From contig CP089450.1 in the NCBI GenBank assembly GCA_026636295.1, forward strand, positions 372,001-436,000: a stretch of 64,000 bases of DNA. The letters are read 5' to 3'. This DNA comes from Medakamo hakoo. Its lineage: Eukaryota > Chlorophyta > Trebouxiophyceae > Coccomyxaceae. The notes beneath the pieces are model-generated. The model was not told where the DNA came from. It saw only the letters and a program-made list of their open reading frames with translations, and searched no databases. Position 1 is the stretch's first letter; every line of letters begins with the position of its first letter. A program made the translations under genes and the position numbers. Shown in pieces: positions 45,477-56,725 of the stretch.

Positions 45477-47048
45477 TCACTTGCCGCCTGTGGCCTCCTC
45501 GCCCGCCTTGGCGTCGCCGCCGCCCTTGGCCGCAGCCTCCGCATTCTCCTTGCCCCCTCCACCACCACCGCCACCGCCGGCGGGCTTGGCGCCCGCGGCC
45601 GCCACGGCCGCTTTCGCGCCCGCCTCGCGCTCCCGCGCCGCCGCCGCCTCCCGGTTGTCCACCAGCGCGTGCAGGGCCAGGACCGCGCGCACGGCCGCGC
45701 CGGCGTACACGGCCAGCATCATGTCCGTGGACCGGGAGGACAGGGCGGCGGGTAGGGACGCCGTGGGCGGCGGCAGGGACGCGGCGCCGCCAGAGGGCGT
45801 CGCCTCGCCTCCAGCGCCGCCGCCGCTGGCGCCTTCCAACCCGGCCAGCGACGGCAGCAGGCTGAGCGCGGACTGGATGTCCGCCAGCAGCTCGTGGTTG
45901 GGCGGGAGGCGGCCTTCCGCCACGGCGGCGGCGTAGGCCGCCACCGCGCGCAGGCGGCCGGCCAGCCCCCGCACGCCGGCTGCCGCGCCCGCGAGGTCGG
46001 CGCCCAGCCGCGACGCGGCCGCGTCTTTCACGTCCCGCAACAGGTGCTCCACGCCCACCTCCTCCGCCTCGGTCGCGCCCACCTCCGTCGGCACGTTGAC
46101 AAAGACGCGGCGGGGCGGGCCGGAGGCGGCCGCGCCGCCGCCGGCGGGCGCCTCGTCGACCGCGGCGTACGCGCAGACAGGCAGCCCCTGCTCTTTTGGC
46201 GTCACCTCACAGATCAGAGCGACCGCCTCGCCCGCCCCGCCCACGTAGCCGGACACCAGGTCGTGGATGTCCGCGTCAGCCGGGCGCAGGCGCGGGCCCG
46301 TGGAGTACCAGCCGACGATGCGTTCCCGGGCTGGGAGTGTTTTGATGGGGCGGGGAGGTGGATGGAGGTTGGGCGTGAGGGGCGCGCCCTGCGCTCGGGG
46401 GGCGATGGAAAAAAAGGCGTGCACAGGCGGGCTTCTGCCTGCCGCTCCCTGCCGCCAGGCGTGGCATCCGGGTGCTGGTGCTCTCGGCGCGTGTCGCAGC
46501 GCGGCGAGTAGAAACCCCAGCCCTCCGCACCGGCCGCCTCCAACCGCCCAACGCTTGGAGCGCGCATCGGTGTCCGCTGCGAGACGAAAAAAAAAAGCAC
46601 ACGCGCACCGTTGACTTTCTTGAACATGGCGTACATGGCTTCCAGGTACGAGTGGTCCAGGAACCAGATCTTGGCGTCCTTGTCGTCTTCCTCAAAGGGG
46701 ACTGGGTGGGAGGTGGGGCGAGTGTGCGTGCGTGAGCGTCCCACTCTGACCGATCGTTTCGCCCCCATTCGTTTTGCGCTCGCGCGACAAAAAAACTCCG
46801 CGCCCGCGTCCATCCTCACCTGCAAAGCTGTTGGTCACCTCCACCCGCCCACGGGACACTTCGCCCAGCAGGCAGCCCACCACGCGTTTGCGCGTGTCCC
46901 GGGCGACGCGGTGGTAGTGGTCGACGACGGACAACAAGACGAGCGGGTGGACGACGACCGCTTCAGGCAGGCGCGGCGGAGCTGGCACGTTGGAGGGCGC
47001 GGCCGTGGAGGCGGGGCCGTCCGTGTCCATGGCGTCTGTCGTCGTCAT
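45477..47048 (-). CDS. RPN8: 26S proteasome regulatory subunit RPN8 (MPN domain)
   Basis: Exons 46820-47048, 46609-46701 and 45477-46330 give 391 residues. The MPN domain reads [90 protein letters not shown], nearly word for word the PSMD7/Rpn8 family, followed by [20 protein letters not shown]. The metal-binding JAMM residues are absent, as expected: RPN8 is the inactive partner of RPN11 in the proteasome lid. The C-terminal tail is Gly/Ala/Lys-rich and longer than in animals. Both exon junctions restore conserved sequence (SFA|VPF and KVN|ARE). The start faces the CBP60-like gene across 168 bp. Confidence 0.96.
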
Positions 47049-47216
47049 GGCTGGTCGTGGGATGCGAGCGGCGGAGCGCGTGGCCGGCCCGCTTCAGAGA
47101 GACAATGATCGAGGAGTGAAGAGGTCGTCCCCCCACGCACTGGCCTCACTCCTTTGTTTTGGCGAGAGTGGGGGCCGCGGAAAAAAAAAAACCAACCCCT
47201 GCACCACCCACCCGCC
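47049..47216. promoter_or_regulatory. Shared upstream region of RPN8 and the CBP60-like gene
   Basis: 168 bp between divergent starts, with a run of 10 A near the plus-strand start. No gene; promoter role inferred. Confidence 0.4.
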
Positions 47217-49076
47217 ATGACTGGCGGCGTCAGAATTCCAGAGGAGCTGACCAGCGTCCCGCCGCGGGCCCTGGAGGTGCGTCTTGGGTGGGGCCGTGCG
47301 TGCTGATTTTCCGCGGCCGAGCGCCATGCGGCTTCGCGGGCGTGCGTGAACTCCATCCGCGCGGCCCACCCACTCCCGCCCACTCCCACACACCACAACT
47401 CCTAGGACTATGTCCGCGCCCGCCTCGTCCAGTTCGCGGGCGCGTTCGCGGCCCGGGCCGCGCCCAACTTGGGCCCTGCCGACGTGCGCGCCGCGGCCGC
47501 AGCAGCCATCGCCGGCCTGCCCCCACCCGAACGCGGCGGCGGGTCGGCCGCCCGCGAGCTCCAGCTCGTCTTCCGCCACGACTGCCTGTGAGTTTGGTGT
47601 GCGGGGGTGGAGGGTGTACGAAGCGTGCGGGCGACTGCTGCATTCGTTGTTTTTTCTCGCTCGGTGGCGCGCGGCGCGCGGCGCGGCGCGCGCGCGCGCC
47701 GCCTCTCGCGCAACCCACGCCACACTCCACACGACGCCTGGACACACACACACGCACCCCCCTCCAAACAAAACACACAAAACAGTTCCCTCGGCTGCCT
47801 GGACCCGCAGTGCGCCCTGTGCGAGCACAACCCGGCCCGGCGGTGCGCCGTCAACTTCGCGCCCAAGTACCTCGTCGGCGACATCCTGCGCGCCAAGTGC
47901 GACGCGCCGATCCGCGTGGAAGCGATCGACCGGGCGACCGGCCTGCCCGTCGGGTCCGACCTGCCGGGCGTCCACCTGGAGGTGTGCATCCTGGACGGCA
48001 ACGCGTACGACGCCCGGTGCCTGGAGGCGGGGGCGGAGCGGGGCGCGGACCTGGCGGCGTGCGGCCTGCTGCTGAACAACAAGGGCGGCCCCCTCCTGGG
48101 CGCGGGGCCCGGCGGGTCGCACGCGGCCGACGGCCGGGTGGTCGTCCAGCTGGTGCGGGGCGCGGCCGCCCTGCCCGACCTGCACGTCACGGACTCGTCG
48201 GAGGCCATGCTGTCGGGCCGCAAGCCGCCCTTCCGCCTGCTGGTCCGGGCCGTCCGCTCGGACGGCGGCGGGGACGGCGGCGGCGCCGCCCCGCCCGCCC
48301 GCCACGCCGTCTCGGAAGGCTTTGTTGTCGCCACCCGGCGCACCCGCACCGCCGGCAAGGTCGAAATCCCGTCCGTGGACGACCACATCTCCAAGCTGGA
48401 GCATATGGGCAAGGAGACGGTGAAAAAGCTGTCGGACATTGCCGGGTCGGCCGCCGCGGCGGGCACGCCCATCCCGCCCGGCTCCGTCCCGGACAACTGC
48501 GTCGACCGCGTCGGCCAGTTCCGCCGCCTGGCCCTCGTCGCCGAGGCGGACGGCCACCTGCGCCAAAAGCTGCAGGCCGTGCTCAAGCTGTCCAAGGAAA
48601 AGTGGGACGACGCGCGCGACCACGCGCTGCGCGCGGTCGTCGCCGACGGGCGCATGCGCATTTGGTACGCGGACCCGGCGCCGGCCGGGTCCGTGGGCGC
48701 CCCGCCGCCCGCCCCGGACGTCGGCCTGCTCTTCACCTGCCGCCTGGGGCACGTGGACTTGGAGCGGCCGGCCGGCCTGCTGACGCGCGTCGTCCCAAAG
48801 GAGGGCGGCGGGAGCACGAGCAGTGGGCCGACGTACGAGGCGACGCTCATGGCCCAGCAGACGCCGGCCCAGCGGGACGTGGTGCGCGCCCTGGCCCCGC
48901 GCGCCGCCGCCGCCTGGTGGGCGCCCGGCCACCCGGGCTGGGCCATCTACCCCGCGGATTCCGAGGCGTTCCTGGCGACGGGCGCCCTGGGGCCGGCCGC
49001 CGGAGGGAGCGGCGGCGGCGGGCGGCCCGGCTCCAGTTCTGGCCGCCCGACGCGCGCGGGCACGGCCGCGGCCGCG

Positions 49077-49108
<32 letters not shown>

Positions 49109-49868
49109 GCCTCCAGCCCCGCTGCCCTTCTTGCCAGGCCCGCCGCCGGCGCGCGTGCCGGCCCCGCCGGCGCCGGCCGTGCCCGTCGCGCCGCTGACGG
49201 CCGGCGTGTCTCCCTTTGCGACCGCCGTCGCGCGGCCGGGCGGCGGCGGCGGCGGCGGCGGCGAGCCCGCCCCTACCCCGGCCCCCCCGCCCGGCGCGGC
49301 GGGCGCGTACGCCCCGGGTGGCGCCCTGTCCGGCGTCTTTTCCGGGGCGCTCGCCGGCGACATCGCCCGCATGTATTCAGCGGGCGGCCTGGCCATGGCG
49401 CCCTTTCCGTCCGTCCCCGTCCCGTCGGACGTCGCCGGCGGCGCCGCCGGCCGCCCCCTCCCGTCCGGCGGCCTGCCGTCCGTCGGCGTGGGCGGCGGCC
49501 TGCTCTCGTCCGCCGACCTGGACGCCCTGCTGCCCGTCGGGCCGGAGGCGGGGGGTGGGCCCGGCCGCCCGTCCGCGGCCGGGCCCGCGTCCGCGTCCGC
49601 GCCGCGCGCCATGAGCCTGGGCCTGGGCAAGCTCGACTCGCTGGAGCTGCTGCCGTCCGACGGCGGTCGGCCCAGCGGCGGCGGCGCCGGCGGCGGGCCG
49701 GCCCCTCGCGCCGGTCCACCCGCCGCCGCCAGCGGCCCGGGCGGCGCGCCGCTGGCTGGGCGCGCCAACTCGGGGCTGGAGTCGATGCAGTCGATTGAGG
49801 CGGCGCTGGGTGGAGTTAGCCAGGCGGCGCTGGACAGGGCGGCGGCCGACTTTGCGCGCGGCGAGTGA
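47217..49868 (+). CDS. Conserved protein, weakly CBP60-like (calmodulin-binding protein 60)
   Basis: Exons 47217-47276, 47406-47587 and 47786-49868 give 774 residues. It starts MTGGVRIPEELTSVPPRALE. A Cys-rich patch (LGCLDPQCALCEHNPARRC) is followed by a beta-rich region and by FVVATRRTRTAGKVEIPSVD, DHISKLEHMGKETVKKLSDI, FRRLALVAEADGHLRQKLQA and SKEKWDDARDHALRAVVADG with RMRIWYADP. That order resembles the central region of plant CBP60/SARD1 regulators (a WRLEKIGKDG-like helix, then a segment ending in a short YYY-like strand). The Cys patch is not part of CBP60, so this may be a different algal family. The last 300 residues are low-complexity Ala/Gly/Pro. If CBP60-like it would be a nuclear DNA-binding regulator; I hold this loosely. 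Confidence 0.5.
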
Positions 49869-49999
49869 GGAAACATGGGGGGGGCGGGGGCGGGGTTTAG
49901 GGACAGGGGGAGCGTGTGAGACTGGCGGCGGTGTGATCACACACAGGAGAGGCGCGTGCCCTTTTTTTGTTGTTGCAACTCAGACAGACCCCTCCCCGT

Positions 50000-50697
50000 T
50001 CACGCGCTCGCTCCTGCCCTCTCCAATGCTTTGCGCCGCGCATCCAGGGCCAGGTACGCTTCCATGCGCGTGCGCAGGGCTTCAAACGCCTGGCGCGTCG
50101 CGGCGAGCAGCGCGGCGACCGCGGCGCCGTCGCCCGCGGCGCACGCCTCGCGCGTGCGCACACAGCCAGCGACGACCGCCGCCGCTCCAAAGGACGCGGA
50201 CGCGCCTTTGAACTGGTGCACCGCCGCGTCCACTTCAGACCAGGGTGGGGGCGGGGCCGACGTGTCGGCCAGGCGGGCTTGGAGGCGGTCGAGTTTCTGT
50301 TTTGATGGGATGGGATGGGATGGGATGGGGTGGATGGATGGGGGCACGGAAGAGGGTGGAGGAGGCACGCCTGCCGCCCTGCCCTCCTCTCGTCTCACCT
50401 CTGCCGAGTCGGTGAAGTAAAGCGTGGCGACTTCGGCCACAAAATCCGGGTTGGACTCGTCCTGCGTTTTGGGGGTCGAACGGAGCGTGAGCGCGCGCGC
50501 GTGCGTTTTGGCTATGAGAGATCGAGGTGGGTGGGCTGGCGTCGTCGTGCGCCGTGCGTGTCGGCGCTTCTCCGTCCCTCCCTCACCTGCAGCGACAGCA
50601 GCTGACCAAACTGTTCGTCCAGCTGGCCCTCACCCGCTGCCGCGGCCAGGATGGCGTCCATCTCCCTGCGCACGGACGCCAGCTCCTCGGACGTCAT
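50000..50697 (-). CDS. AHP: Histidine-containing phosphotransfer protein (HPt/AHP)
   Basis: Exons 50587-50697, 50399-50461 and 50000-50296 give 156 residues, the size of plant AHPs. The sequence reads LDEQFGQLLSLQ|DESNPDFVAEVATLYFTDS, then KLDRLQARLA and EVDAAVHQFKGASASFGAAA with phosphorylated His85, then VRTREACAAGDGAAVAALLA. Plant AHPs have LDGQFLQLQQLQDESNPDFV and VHQLKGSSSSIGA, so the match is direct. HPt proteins carry phosphate from hybrid sensor kinases to response regulators, moving between cytoplasm and nucleus. All three junctions restore the conserved text. The second intron contains a GATGG pentamer repeat (50304-50328). Its presence implies a multistep phosphorelay in this alga; the sensor is not in the window. 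Confidence 0.93.
50304..50328. repeat. (GATGG)5 pentanucleotide repeat in the HPt intron
   Basis: Five tandem GATGG units close to the acceptor side of intron 2, followed by imperfect GGAT units up to about 50345. Confidence 0.85.
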
Positions 50698-50983
50698 TTT
50701 TTGGGTTTGGGCGGGGCGGAGGAGGGAAGGGACGCGTCGACTAGCCAGCCGCGCATGCGCCGAGGAAAAAAGACCGCGCGGGCACGCAAAGTCCGCGTGT
50801 GATGGATGCCTGTCAGCCCACTCTGCCAGCGTAGGTGGGGCGAAAAAGGGGGCCGGTGGCCGCCCGCCGTGGTGATGAAGGGAGGGGCCGGCGTTTGGTC
50901 TTGTGTTTCCTTTGGTTTTCCACTCGTCGGCCCCCCTCCACCCACCCATGTCTGACCCGCTCTGTTGTTCAACTGTGCGCGCC

Positions 50984-53228
50984 TCAACCTGGCCCGAGCA
51001 GCCGCTCCACCTCATCCGCGGCCGCCGCCCGCGCCCTCCACGCTTCACCCAAGCTCGCCAGCTCGGCGTCCAGGGCGTCGCCCGCCGCGCCCAGCGCGCC
51101 CGCCTCGCCCGCGGGCACGCCCGCCTCCAGCTCCACCTCAATCTCCACCCGGCCGGCCAGGCGGGCGTACCCTGCCAGGAGGCGGACCGCGTCGCCCAGC
51201 CGCGCTTCCAAGTCAGCCGCGGCGGAGGCCAGCCGCGCAGAGCGAGTTTCGTACTCGCCTGCCGTCGACGACGACGGCGACGACGACGACGGGCCGCCGC
51301 CGCCGCCGCCGCCTCCTTCCTCCGCACCGACCGCGCCCATCTTGCCACGCAACGCCCACAGCCGGGCCAGGGCGCGCACGTCCGCCGCGGCGGCAGCCCG
51401 CAGCGCGGCCGTCCGGGCCGTCAGGCGGACGTGCTGGGTGAGCAGCGCTTGGCGGGAGGCCTCCACTTCGACGGCGGCGGGGGGGAGGCGGCGCAGGGCG
51501 GGGACGCCCCAGCGGGCGAGCGCGGCGCCGCCGCCCGCCGCGGCGGCCGTGCCCGCGGCCAGCGCCAGGGGCAGGCCCGGGTCTGCGATGCCAGCCACCA
51601 CGTCCGCGGCGACCAGCGTCAGCATGAGCGGACCGATCCAGGGCGGCGGGAAGGCAGGGGACGAACCGCCGGGGCCGCCCGCGCCCGGGGCCGGGGCGGG
51701 CAGCGCGGCCGCCTCCGTCCCCGCGCCGTGGTTGGACACCAACAGCGGTTGGCCGGGCGCCGTGCCTGGGAGGAGCGGCGCCAGGAGCCCGCGCCGGGCC
51801 CGGGTGAAGGCCGGCCGGGCGGCGGAGGCGGGCGACGACGGCGGCGGTGACCCGTCCCCGCCGCCGGCGCCCAGCCCAAACGCCGCAAGGTCCAGCAGCG
51901 CGTCCGCCTCGTCTCCCGACGACGCCAGGGGTGCTGCGGCTGCCTGCTGCTGCGCCGCGGGCGCGGTCGTTCCGCCTGCCGGCGACAGCGGCGTGCACAC
52001 GACGGTCACCCGGTCGCCCAGCGACGCGGGCGCCGCCGCGTCGGCCGTCGCAAACCTGAACGGGCGCACGCGCCCGCCCCCCCTGTCGCCCGGGCCCGGC
52101 GGGGCGCGGACGTCGAGCTCGTGGACGGCGGACGGCGGTGGCGGGCGGCCTGCCGCGGCGGCGATGGTCCGGCCGAGCGAGGCCAGGCCACGGCCGAGCG
52201 CGCCTCCGGCCACGCCGCCGGCCGCGCCGCCCAGGGGCGCGGACGACGCGCGGACGACCGTCCCGGACCACGTCTCGAATTCGTACCTGCACGCTGCGCA
52301 GGCGACGACCTTGCCGCCCTCGTGCGGCTGGATGACGGTGAGCGGGACGCCGGGCGCGCCGGGGGAGGACACCACGACGCCGAAGCCGACGGGGGAGGCC
52401 GACACGGGCCAGGCGCCGGGGACGGGCGAGGGCGGGCCGAGCGCGGCGTCCGGGCCGCCGCCGCCCGGCCGCAACGCCGCCGGCAGCGCGCCCTCCCCCC
52501 TGCTTCGCACGACGTCCAGGACGGCTTCTGCCTCTGCCGGCCTGAGCGCCCGGGCCAGGCCGCACACCAGGGCCGCCGCCGCCGCCGGGCCCGCGCGCGG
52601 CCAGGGCGCGGCTGGAGCGGAGGCGCTGCCGGCGCTGCGCGCCGCGGCAGCGGGCGCGGTCGCCATGGCGCCGTACGCCAGCTTGGCCAGGTCAATGCAC
52701 CCGGCATCTAAGGCGGCGGTGATGAGGGCGGTGCCGGCGGCTTCGGTCGTCGGGGCGGCGCCTGGTGGTGTGTGTGTTTGAAAGGAGGGTGGAGAGAGGC
52801 CCCGGGGTGAGAGGCGCGCGTCACGCGCGGCGAGGGGGCGGCAAAAACGACTGGAGTGGTGGCGCTCGCGAAGGCGCATTCCCACTCGTACCTGCCTCGG
52901 CCAGGACTTCCCACGCGCCCGCAGGCGTACCCGCGGCCGCCGCGCGCTGGAGCAGGGCGGGCGTCAGAGACGGCTCTGTCTCTGAAGAGGGCGGCGTGTT
53001 GGCGGGCGTCGGCGTCGCGGCTGTGCCGGCGTCTGGCGGGGGAGCGGCCACACCGCCGCCATCAGTCTCTTTACCAGGCCCGCGCCTTGACTCGCCCTTG
53101 CTGGCGGCGGGAGAAGGAGGGGTGCGAGCGCGGTGGGAGGGTGCGGGGCGTGCCGGAGTGCGCGGCGCAGCGGCGAATTGCCGCGCCCGGTGCGGCGCGG
53201 CCGGGCCGGCCGGCACCAGCGGCCTCAT
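50984..53228 (-). CDS. Plastid membrane protein of a conserved plant/algal family, function unknown
   Basis: Exons 52892-53228 and 50984-52761 give 704 residues. The start MRPLVPAGPAAPHRARQFAA looks like a chloroplast transit peptide. A helical repeat-like stretch follows (GTALITAALDAGCIDLAKLA). Then come a CxxC site (VVACAACRYEFETWSG), a beta-rich region with FRFATADAAAPASLGDRV, GQPLLVSNHGAG, two membrane segments (GPLMLTLVAADVVAGIADPG and LALAAGTAAAAGGGAALARW), and a coiled-coil C terminus (RRLPPAAVEVEASRQALLTQ, ADVRALARLWALRGKMGAVG, RVEIEVELEAG). I recall land-plant plastid proteins with the same CRYEYE, IDPSLP and IEIEVEM wording but no established role. Pairing of a CxxC domain with two membrane helices suggests an envelope or thylakoid scaffold; this is inference. 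Confidence 0.6.
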
Positions 53229-53452
53229 TGTTATGCAGTGCACGACGTGCGGCTGACCAGAGCGTGCGTACGGGCCTGTGTTGTGAGGCCTGCGCACAGT
53301 GGGCAGGGCCGGCGCCCCGATTGGGGCGCGTCACGGTAAAAACAGAACAGGCGAGGTGTGCGTGTGGTCGGGGCGCCCGCTCTCACCATGCTGTCCACCC
53401 CCTCGCCCATCCGTTTTTTCATTCGTTCTTGTGTTCACACACACACGCCCTC

Positions 53453-56400
53453 TCACTGCAACGCCCGCTGCACCTGGCGGTGCACCCAGCACAGGTGTTC
53501 CACGTACGAAGGCCCGCCGGGTCCACGGTCTTCCAACAGCCCCGCGTAAAAGGCGGCGTCCCCGGCCGGGCCCCTTTTGAACGAAGCCAGGCGCAGCGGG
53601 GGTTCCCCACGCGCCGCGCCCAGCCGGGCTGCCAGGGCGCGCAGGCCCGCCGCCGTCGGCGTGTCGGGCGTGCCGGGCGGCGGGCACGGGCCCCCACCCC
53701 CGCCGCCCGTGCCGTCTCCCAGCAGGGCGCCCGCCCAGGACGCGTGCGCCCGCGGCCCGACCCACACGCTCCCCGCGGCGTCGCCCGCCAGCAGATACAC
53801 TCCGTCCGCGTCCAGCGCTTCGGCCGACAGCGGCAGCGGGCAGGGCGGGCCGGACCCGTCGGGCGCGGGCCAGCCGCGTGGCGGCGCGCCCGTGGCCGGG
53901 TCGGGCAGGAGGAGGTGGAGCGGCAGCAGGCGCGGCGCCAGAGCCCGCGCCAGGCGGGACGGCGGGAGGCACCGCGCCAGCGCGCCGGCCGCGGCCGACC
54001 GCGCGTCGGGCGGCGTGCGCGGCGCCCAGGCCGCCGACTTGGACAGCGCCAGGCCGGCCAGCGGGGCCAGCTTCAGGGCTTCCGGCAGGATGAGCTGGCC
54101 CGCGCCCGCGGACGCCGCGCACCGCGCCCGGTACGCCGCCAGGGCGGGGACGGGCGACGCCCGCACGGCCTCCCGCCCGGACACGAGGTCGCCGGCGCGG
54201 ATGAGGGCGGCCGCCCCGTCCCGGGCCCAGAGCACGCCCAGGGCGTCGGCGTCGGCGCCCCGGAACAGCGCGCCCAGGCCGTCCGCGACCGGCAGGCGGA
54301 CCGTGTGCACGCGCACGCGGCGCGCGCCCGCGCCGGTCGTGTACGCGAGCGCCCACTGCACGGCCGCTTCCGGCGGGGGCGGGGCGGCGTGCAGGGAGTG
54401 GTGCGCATCGGCGTCGGGGCGCCGCGCGTGCGCGCCGAGCGGGCCCGCCCCGCCGTCGTGGGCCAGGCGCACGACCACGGTCGTGTCCGGGCCCAGGCCC
54501 GGGAAGTCGACGTCGCCCGGCACGCGGCGGTGGACGGGGCCGTCGACGCGCGTGACGACCAGGCCGGACGACGCGCGGCACACGCCGACGCCCTCCCAGC
54601 CCTGGTGCGGGGTCGAGACCGCGGCGCGCACGTCGTCCGCCAGGGCGGGCCCGTCGGACGCGGGGCTGAACGCCGGGTAGTGCCGGAAGTCGCCGCCCGT
54701 GCCGTCGCACGCGCACCGCAGCGCGGCGACGTCCGCAGCGGCTGACGGGCCCGCCGCGGCCGCCGCGGCGCACGACCCGCCCGGCGGCGCGAGGGAGACG
54801 TCGACCGCCACCTGTCGCTCCGCCGCGGCCGCGCCAAAGCCGGCCCACCCGCACTCGGCTGGCGGGCCCAGGGGCCCCACGACCGCGGGCCCGACGCCCG
54901 TGTCGCCGCCGGCGCCCCTGTGGAAGGACGGCGGCGGTGGGGGGTGCTGCTGGTGTTCGGGCGCGGCGTCCACGCCCGCGCCGCCGACGGGCCGGCCGCC
55001 GGCGAGGGCCAGAAAGCCCGAGCGGGGCGGGCCGCCCAGGAAGGCGTGGACGCGCCCGCCGCCCGCAGACGCGACCGCGTCGACGGCGGCGGCCAGGGCG
55101 GCTCCACCGGCCGTGGAGACGACGCGCGTGTCGGCCAGGCGGGCCGGGAGGGCGGACAGGAGGTCGGCCAGGGCGGGGCCGGCCGCGCGCGCCGGCGCAA
55201 ACAGCCGGGCGGGCGGGCCCGGCGCGAACGGCACGGTCGCGTCGCCGACGACCAGCAGGGCCGGCTCTTGCGCGGCTGTGGCGGCCTTGCCGCCTGCACC
55301 CACCGCATAGAAATGGACGGCCGCGTCAAATGTGGCCAAGCCGACGAGGGCGTCGGGCGGGAGGGCGGGCAACGCCGCCGCCACGGCGGCCGCGGCCGCC
55401 GCAAACAGCCCGGACGCCACGGCTGCGAAGCTGGCGTCCAGGACGAACAAGCGCGCGGGCGGGCGCGGTGGGCGCGCGCAGAACGACGGCGGCGCCTCGT
55501 ATTCCACGCTGCCGCAGGCCAGCTCGGGGCGGGACGCCGCGTCGGCGCGCGCGCCCGTCGCAGGGTCGGCCCCGGGCGCGCCCCACCCGGGCGGCGCCTC
55601 CCCATCCCTGCCGCACAGGTTGCACGTGAACGTCCGCCCCGCCGTGCCAGCATGCCAGGCCCAGCCCGGGTTGGCGTACGCCCGGCAGTGGCCGCAGCGC
55701 GGGAGGGGCGCCGCCCCCCCCTCGGTCAGCGGGATGAGGGGGAGGGGCGAATCGCCCGGGGCGGGCGGGGCGAGCGGCGTGACCACGACCGCCAGCGGCA
55801 GGCGGGAGGCCTTGAGGACGTCGGCGCTGGATGGCAGGGCGTGGAGCGTGGGCCGCACCGCGCGCGGCGTGGCGTCGCCGGTGTCGAGCACAGCCCACTC
55901 CCCTGCCGCGGGCGGTGGGAGGGCGTGGCGCCCGTCCGACGCGCCGCGCGTGGTGAAGGGCGGTGCGGCCGCCTGGCCAGCACCAGAGGACGAGGGTGCG
56001 CTCCCTCCCGCCGCGCCGCCGCCACTCAGCCCCCCGGGCGCGCGCGGGATCTGGGCCGGGTCGATGCGGGATGGCGTGGAAGTGGCCGGCGTGGCGCCTG
56101 GCCCCGCCGTGGCTGGGCGGGCGAACGGCGGCGGCGGCGGCGGGCCAAAGGCCGGCGGTGCGAGTGGGGCTGCCAGCGGCCGTGCCGCCTGCGGCGGGAG
56201 CGCGGCTGGAGGCGCCAGCGGCGGGGGGGCGGCGCCCAGGCCTGGGGGGAGCGTGCCCGCAGGGCGTTGGAGGGGCGAGGGTGGTGGTGGTGGCGGCCGC
56301 TGCTGGGGCGGGGCGGCGAACGGCGGGGGTGGCGGCGGCACGCCGACCGGCCAACCACCAGCCAGCGGCGGCCGGCTCAGCGGCGGGCCGGCCAGCGGCG

Positions 56401-56725
56401 CGCCCAGGGATGGGAGCGTCGGGCCGGATGGAGGTGGAGGTGGTGGTGCAGCCGCGTGCGTCGGCGCGCTGCCGCTGTTGGTCGTCGTCCACCCGTCGCT
56501 GCCGCCGCCGCCATTCGCCTGCCCGCCCGGCGGCTTGGAGCCAAAGGTCGGCATCGGTCCGCCTGTTCCCCGAGGGCGTTGGAAGGGCGGCGCGCCGCCG
56601 GCCGGCGGCGGCGGGCCGGGAGCATTCGTTTGCGTCGTCGGTGCGCCGCCGCTGGCGCTGGGCCAGCGCTGTTGCTGCTGCCCGCCCGGGCCTGCGGGCG
56701 GCCAGGGAGGTGGGGGCGGCTGCAT
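53453..56725 (-). CDS. SEC24: SEC24-like COPII coat cargo receptor
   Basis: 1090 residues in one open frame, usual for SEC24. The first ~300 residues are Pro/Gly/Gln-rich (MQPPPPPWPPAGPGGQQQQR). The zinc finger (about 340-380) is PLPRCGHCRAYANPGWAW and FTCNLCGRDGEAP, giving Cys-x2-Cys pairs. The trunk begins PPARLFVLDASFAAVASGLF and holds LVGLATFDAAVHFYAVG. The beta-sandwich region has DFPGLGPDTTVVVRLAHD and the helical region VQWALAYTTGAGARRVRVHT. The gelsolin-like end includes DGVYLLAGDAAGSVWVG, then PSYVEHLCWVHRQVQRAL at the C terminus, as in SEC24. SEC24 selects cargo at endoplasmic-reticulum exit sites with SEC23. The absence of introns over 3.3 kb is notable here. It starts head to head with the KH gene. 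Confidence 0.93.
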   Translation of the reverse strand: MQPPPPPWPPAGPGGQQQQRWPSASGGAPTTQTNAPGPPPPAGGAPPFQRPRGTGGPMPTFGSKPPGGQANGGGGSDGWTTTNSGSAPTHAAAPPPPPPSGPTLPSLGAPLAGPPLSRPPLAGGWPVGVPPPPPPFAAPPQQRPPPPPPSPLQRPAGTLPPGLGAAPPPLAPPAALPPQAARPLAAPLAPPAFGPPPPPPFARPATAGPGATPATSTPSRIDPAQIPRAPGGLSGGGAAGGSAPSSSGAGQAAAPPFTTRGASDGRHALPPPAAGEWAVLDTGDATPRAVRPTLHALPSSADVLKASRLPLAVVVTPLAPPAPGDSPLPLIPLTEGGAAPLPRCGHCRAYANPGWAWHAGTAGRTFTCNLCGRDGEAPPGWGAPGADPATGARADAASRPELACGSVEYEAPPSFCARPPRPPARLFVLDASFAAVASGLFAAAAAAVAAALPALPPDALVGLATFDAAVHFYAVGAGGKAATAAQEPALLVVGDATVPFAPGPPARLFAPARAAGPALADLLSALPARLADTRVVSTAGGAALAAAVDAVASAGGGRVHAFLGGPPRSGFLALAGGRPVGGAGVDAAPEHQQHPPPPPSFHRGAGGDTGVGPAVVGPLGPPAECGWAGFGAAAAERQVAVDVSLAPPGGSCAAAAAAGPSAAADVAALRCACDGTGGDFRHYPAFSPASDGPALADDVRAAVSTPHQGWEGVGVCRASSGLVVTRVDGPVHRRVPGDVDFPGLGPDTTVVVRLAHDGGAGPLGAHARRPDADAHHSLHAAPPPPEAAVQWALAYTTGAGARRVRVHTVRLPVADGLGALFRGADADALGVLWARDGAAALIRAGDLVSGREAVRASPVPALAAYRARCAASAGAGQLILPEALKLAPLAGLALSKSAAWAPRTPPDARSAAAGALARCLPPSRLARALAPRLLPLHLLLPDPATGAPPRGWPAPDGSGPPCPLPLSAEALDADGVYLLAGDAAGSVWVGPRAHASWAGALLGDGTGGGGGGPCPPPGTPDTPTAAGLRALAARLGAARGEPPLRLASFKRGPAGDAAFYAGLLEDRGPGGPSYVEHLCWVHRQVQRALQ

